Positions 7,390 through 8,945 of a stretch of DNA of 8,945 nucleotides are shown here, in pieces. Each line of letters begins with the position of its first letter. Within the stretch, counting starts at the first letter, position 1. The translations under genes and the position numbers were made by a program. This DNA comes from Woeseiaceae bacterium (lineage in GTDB: Bacteria; Pseudomonadota; Gammaproteobacteria; Steroidobacterales; Woeseiaceae). Where the stretch lies: the NCBI GenBank assembly GCA_013138675.1, contig WTCH01000006.1, forward strand, positions 1-8,945, in the 5' to 3' direction. The notes under the pieces were generated by a model. It saw nothing but the letters and a program-made list of their open reading frames with translations, ran no database searches and was not told where the DNA came from.

Positions 7390-8945
7390 TTATTCCTTAT
7401 ATATTGCAGGCAGATGCGGCATTGAGTTTGCGAGGCCTCGCAGCAGGACGGCCATCGTGGCCTGGGGCTCCTCCCGGGCCGGTTTGTCGCCGTCATAGCC
7501 CAGATCGCTGTCGAGTTCGATATGGTGCGTCACTCCCTGCCAGCGGGCATCCATCGCCCACCGGTCCTCATTCCTGAACACCATGAAAGCATTGTCGCGC
7601 TGTGCCTCGAATTCCGGGCGGTCGAGGTACAGCCGGGGTTTGTCGCGCCAGGGCTGTCCTGAGGTAGGGCAGAAAGTCGTGCAATTGCCGCACTCGTTGC
7701 AGAGATCGCTGAGGACCGCGACCTGGAACGGTTGCTGTACCATGGCGCCCTGATCCGGGACGCCTGTCTCGTAGGTCAGCAGTGCGAGGTTAGGGCAAAC
7801 CCCTACGCACAGACTGCAGTAGGTATCGCAATCGAGGCAGCGGGCGGCCTCTGTGCGGGCTTGTTGCGCATCATAAGTGAGCACCACCTCCCTGGCGTCG
7901 TCACGATCTTTCAACGGGGTATGTTTTGCCGGAGCACGCCATTCGCGATGACTCCGCCGTCGCAGCAATTGTGCTGTATCGAGCGTTCGGGTCATAGTGG
8001 AATCACAGCCCGACGGGTGACGTTGCAGGATGGCATCGGCGATCGCCTTGCCAGCAGCCACGGCCTTGACGATCGAGGCCGGCCCGTCATTGGCCACATC
8101 ACCACCGGCATAGACTCCGGGCACTGACGTCTCGAAGCTCACGGGATCAACTTCGATGTAGCCCTTGTCGTTGACTGCGATCGCTTCCTCGTCAAAAAAA
8201 TCGAGAACGGCATGCTGGCTGATGGCCAGAATCAGTGTGTCCAGCGGCACTTCGAAGCCGGAGTCCGGAACCTCGTGCGGTATCTTGCGGCCCGACGTAT
8301 CACGATCGCCCTTGTAAGTCATACGGCGACATTCGAGCGCCCGGAGCTTTCCGTCGCTGATGATTAAGCGCTGCGGTTTACACAGTTCAAGCACATCGAC
8401 ACCTTCGTCGAGCAGGTGTGCGATTTCTTCACGATCGGCCGGCATCTGGTCGATGGTGCGGCGGTAGATCAGGCTGACTCGACCGTCTGATTGCCGCCGG
8501 GCGACTCGTGCGCAATCCATAGCCGTGTCACCGGCACCGATGACGCCGACATGTCGTGCCGACTCGATCGGTTCTCCTTCCCGGGCGCGCCGCAAAAAAG
8601 TCAGCGCGTCGATTACTCCATCGCAGTCTTCGCCGGCAAGACCCAGCGTCTTACTGAGCTGGGCGCCTACCATGATCACGATCTTGTCAAAGCCATCCCG
8701 ACGCAGTTGCGACAGGTCGAAGTCCCGACCCGCCTTCGCACCAAAGTGGAACTGAACGCCAAGTTCTTCGAGCAAACCGAAATCCCGGTCGAACACTTTT
8801 CGAGGAAGCCGGTACTCCGGGACCGCGCCGCTGACCATGCCGCCGGCATAGCGATACTCCTCGAACACATGGACCTCGATCCCGGCAGAGGCCAGCTCGG
8901 ATGCGGCTGCCATGCCACCCGGTCCGGCCCCGATGATCGCGACTT
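7390..8945 (-). CDS. ygfK: YgfK-type FAD/NAD(P)/iron-sulfur oxidoreductase, C-terminal half; N-terminus beyond the window
   Basis: The frame is open to the window edge, so the internal ATG at 8913 is not the start. About 517 of an expected roughly 1,030 residues are visible, corresponding to the GltD-like half. In order come VAIIGAGPGG at the edge (FAD dinucleotide fold), GVIGAGDTAMD near 8540 (NAD(P)H fold), and YAGGDVAN near 8110 (second FAD contact). Two ferredoxin-like cysteine groups follow: C-x2-C-x3-C-x2-C-x3-CP at 7839-7795 and C-x2-C-x2-C-x3-CP at 7701-7669. This is the usual architecture of YgfK, annotated in E. coli as a putative selenate reductase subunit. Later work on related clusters points to a role in purine or uric acid reduction. 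The missing N-terminal half would be expected to bring a dihydroorotate/dihydropyrimidine dehydrogenase-like domain. It is the first gene visible in the operon, and any promoter lies outside. A different GltD-like oxidoreductase with C-terminal ferredoxin domains is the main alternative. Confidence 0.87.
   Translation of the reverse strand, partial: VAIIGAGPGGMAAASELASAGIEVHVFEEYRYAGGMVSGAVPEYRLPRKVFDRDFGLLEELGVQFHFGAKAGRDFDLSQLRRDGFDKIVIMVGAQLSKTLGLAGEDCDGVIDALTFLRRAREGEPIESARHVGVIGAGDTAMDCARVARRQSDGRVSLIYRRTIDQMPADREEIAHLLDEGVDVLELCKPQRLIISDGKLRALECRRMTYKGDRDTSGRKIPHEVPDSGFEVPLDTLILAISQHAVLDFFDEEAIAVNDKGYIEVDPVSFETSVPGVYAGGDVANDGPASIVKAVAAGKAIADAILQRHPSGCDSTMTRTLDTAQLLRRRSHREWRAPAKHTPLKDRDDAREVVLTYDAQQARTEAARCLDCDTYCSLCVGVCPNLALLTYETGVPDQGAMVQQPFQVAVLSDLCNECGNCTTFCPTSGQPWRDKPRLYLDRPEFEAQRDNAFMVFRNEDRWAMDARWQGVTHHIELDSDLGYDGDKPAREEPQATMAVLLRGLANSMPHLPAIYKE

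Noticed and set aside
8911..8913. The internal ATG at 8913 as the start of the oxidoreductase gene
   Set aside because: The same frame continues upstream and completes the FAD-binding GAGPGG motif just before this Met, so the gene runs off the window edge.

Overview
All six genes lie on the minus strand, are read from high to low coordinates, and look like one transcription unit. Both ends of the window cut through genes. In order they are: the C-terminal half of a YgfK-type FAD/NAD(P)/iron-sulfur oxidoreductase (8945-7390), an SsnA-type metal-dependent aminohydrolase (7333-6011), a YgfM-type FAD subunit (5998-5096), an XdhD-type fused iron-sulfur/molybdopterin hydroxylase (5099-2316), a 493-residue PLP-dependent enzyme with a tryptophan-synthase-beta-like lysine motif (2319-838), and the first two thirds of a YgeY-type M20 metallohydrolase (845-1). 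Coding density is almost total. The only real gap is 56 bases between the first two genes, and three of the junctions overlap by 4 to 8 bases.

ygfK, ssnA, ygfM, xdhD and ygeY are members of the selenium-dependent molybdenum hydroxylase (SDMH) gene set of Escherichia coli and many clostridia. Homologous clusters have been linked to anaerobic purine and uric acid breakdown. In that scheme a molybdenum hydroxylase (XdhD with the FAD subunit YgfM) and a multi-cofactor reductase (YgfK) do redox chemistry on a purine or purine-derived ring. Hydrolases (SsnA, YgeY, often HyuA) open it and trim it, and a PLP lyase (YgeX, diaminopropionate ammonia-lyase) releases ammonia from the amino-acid-like fragment. 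The assignment rests on family recognition and operon context; no substrate can be read from the sequence.

The notable departure is the PLP gene. It occupies the position where a YgeX-type lyase would be expected, but it is about 95 residues longer, carries a T-G-A-H-K lysine motif like TrpB, and has a C-terminal extension. I read it as a fold-type II PLP enzyme of uncertain specificity, possibly a functional substitute for YgeX, and it is the best candidate here for something undescribed.

The host looks like a moderately GC-rich bacterium, probably a proteobacterium, with standard Shine-Dalgarno sites. The lineage is a low-confidence guess. No RNA genes, mobile elements, repeats, CRISPR arrays or convincing promoters or terminators were seen.
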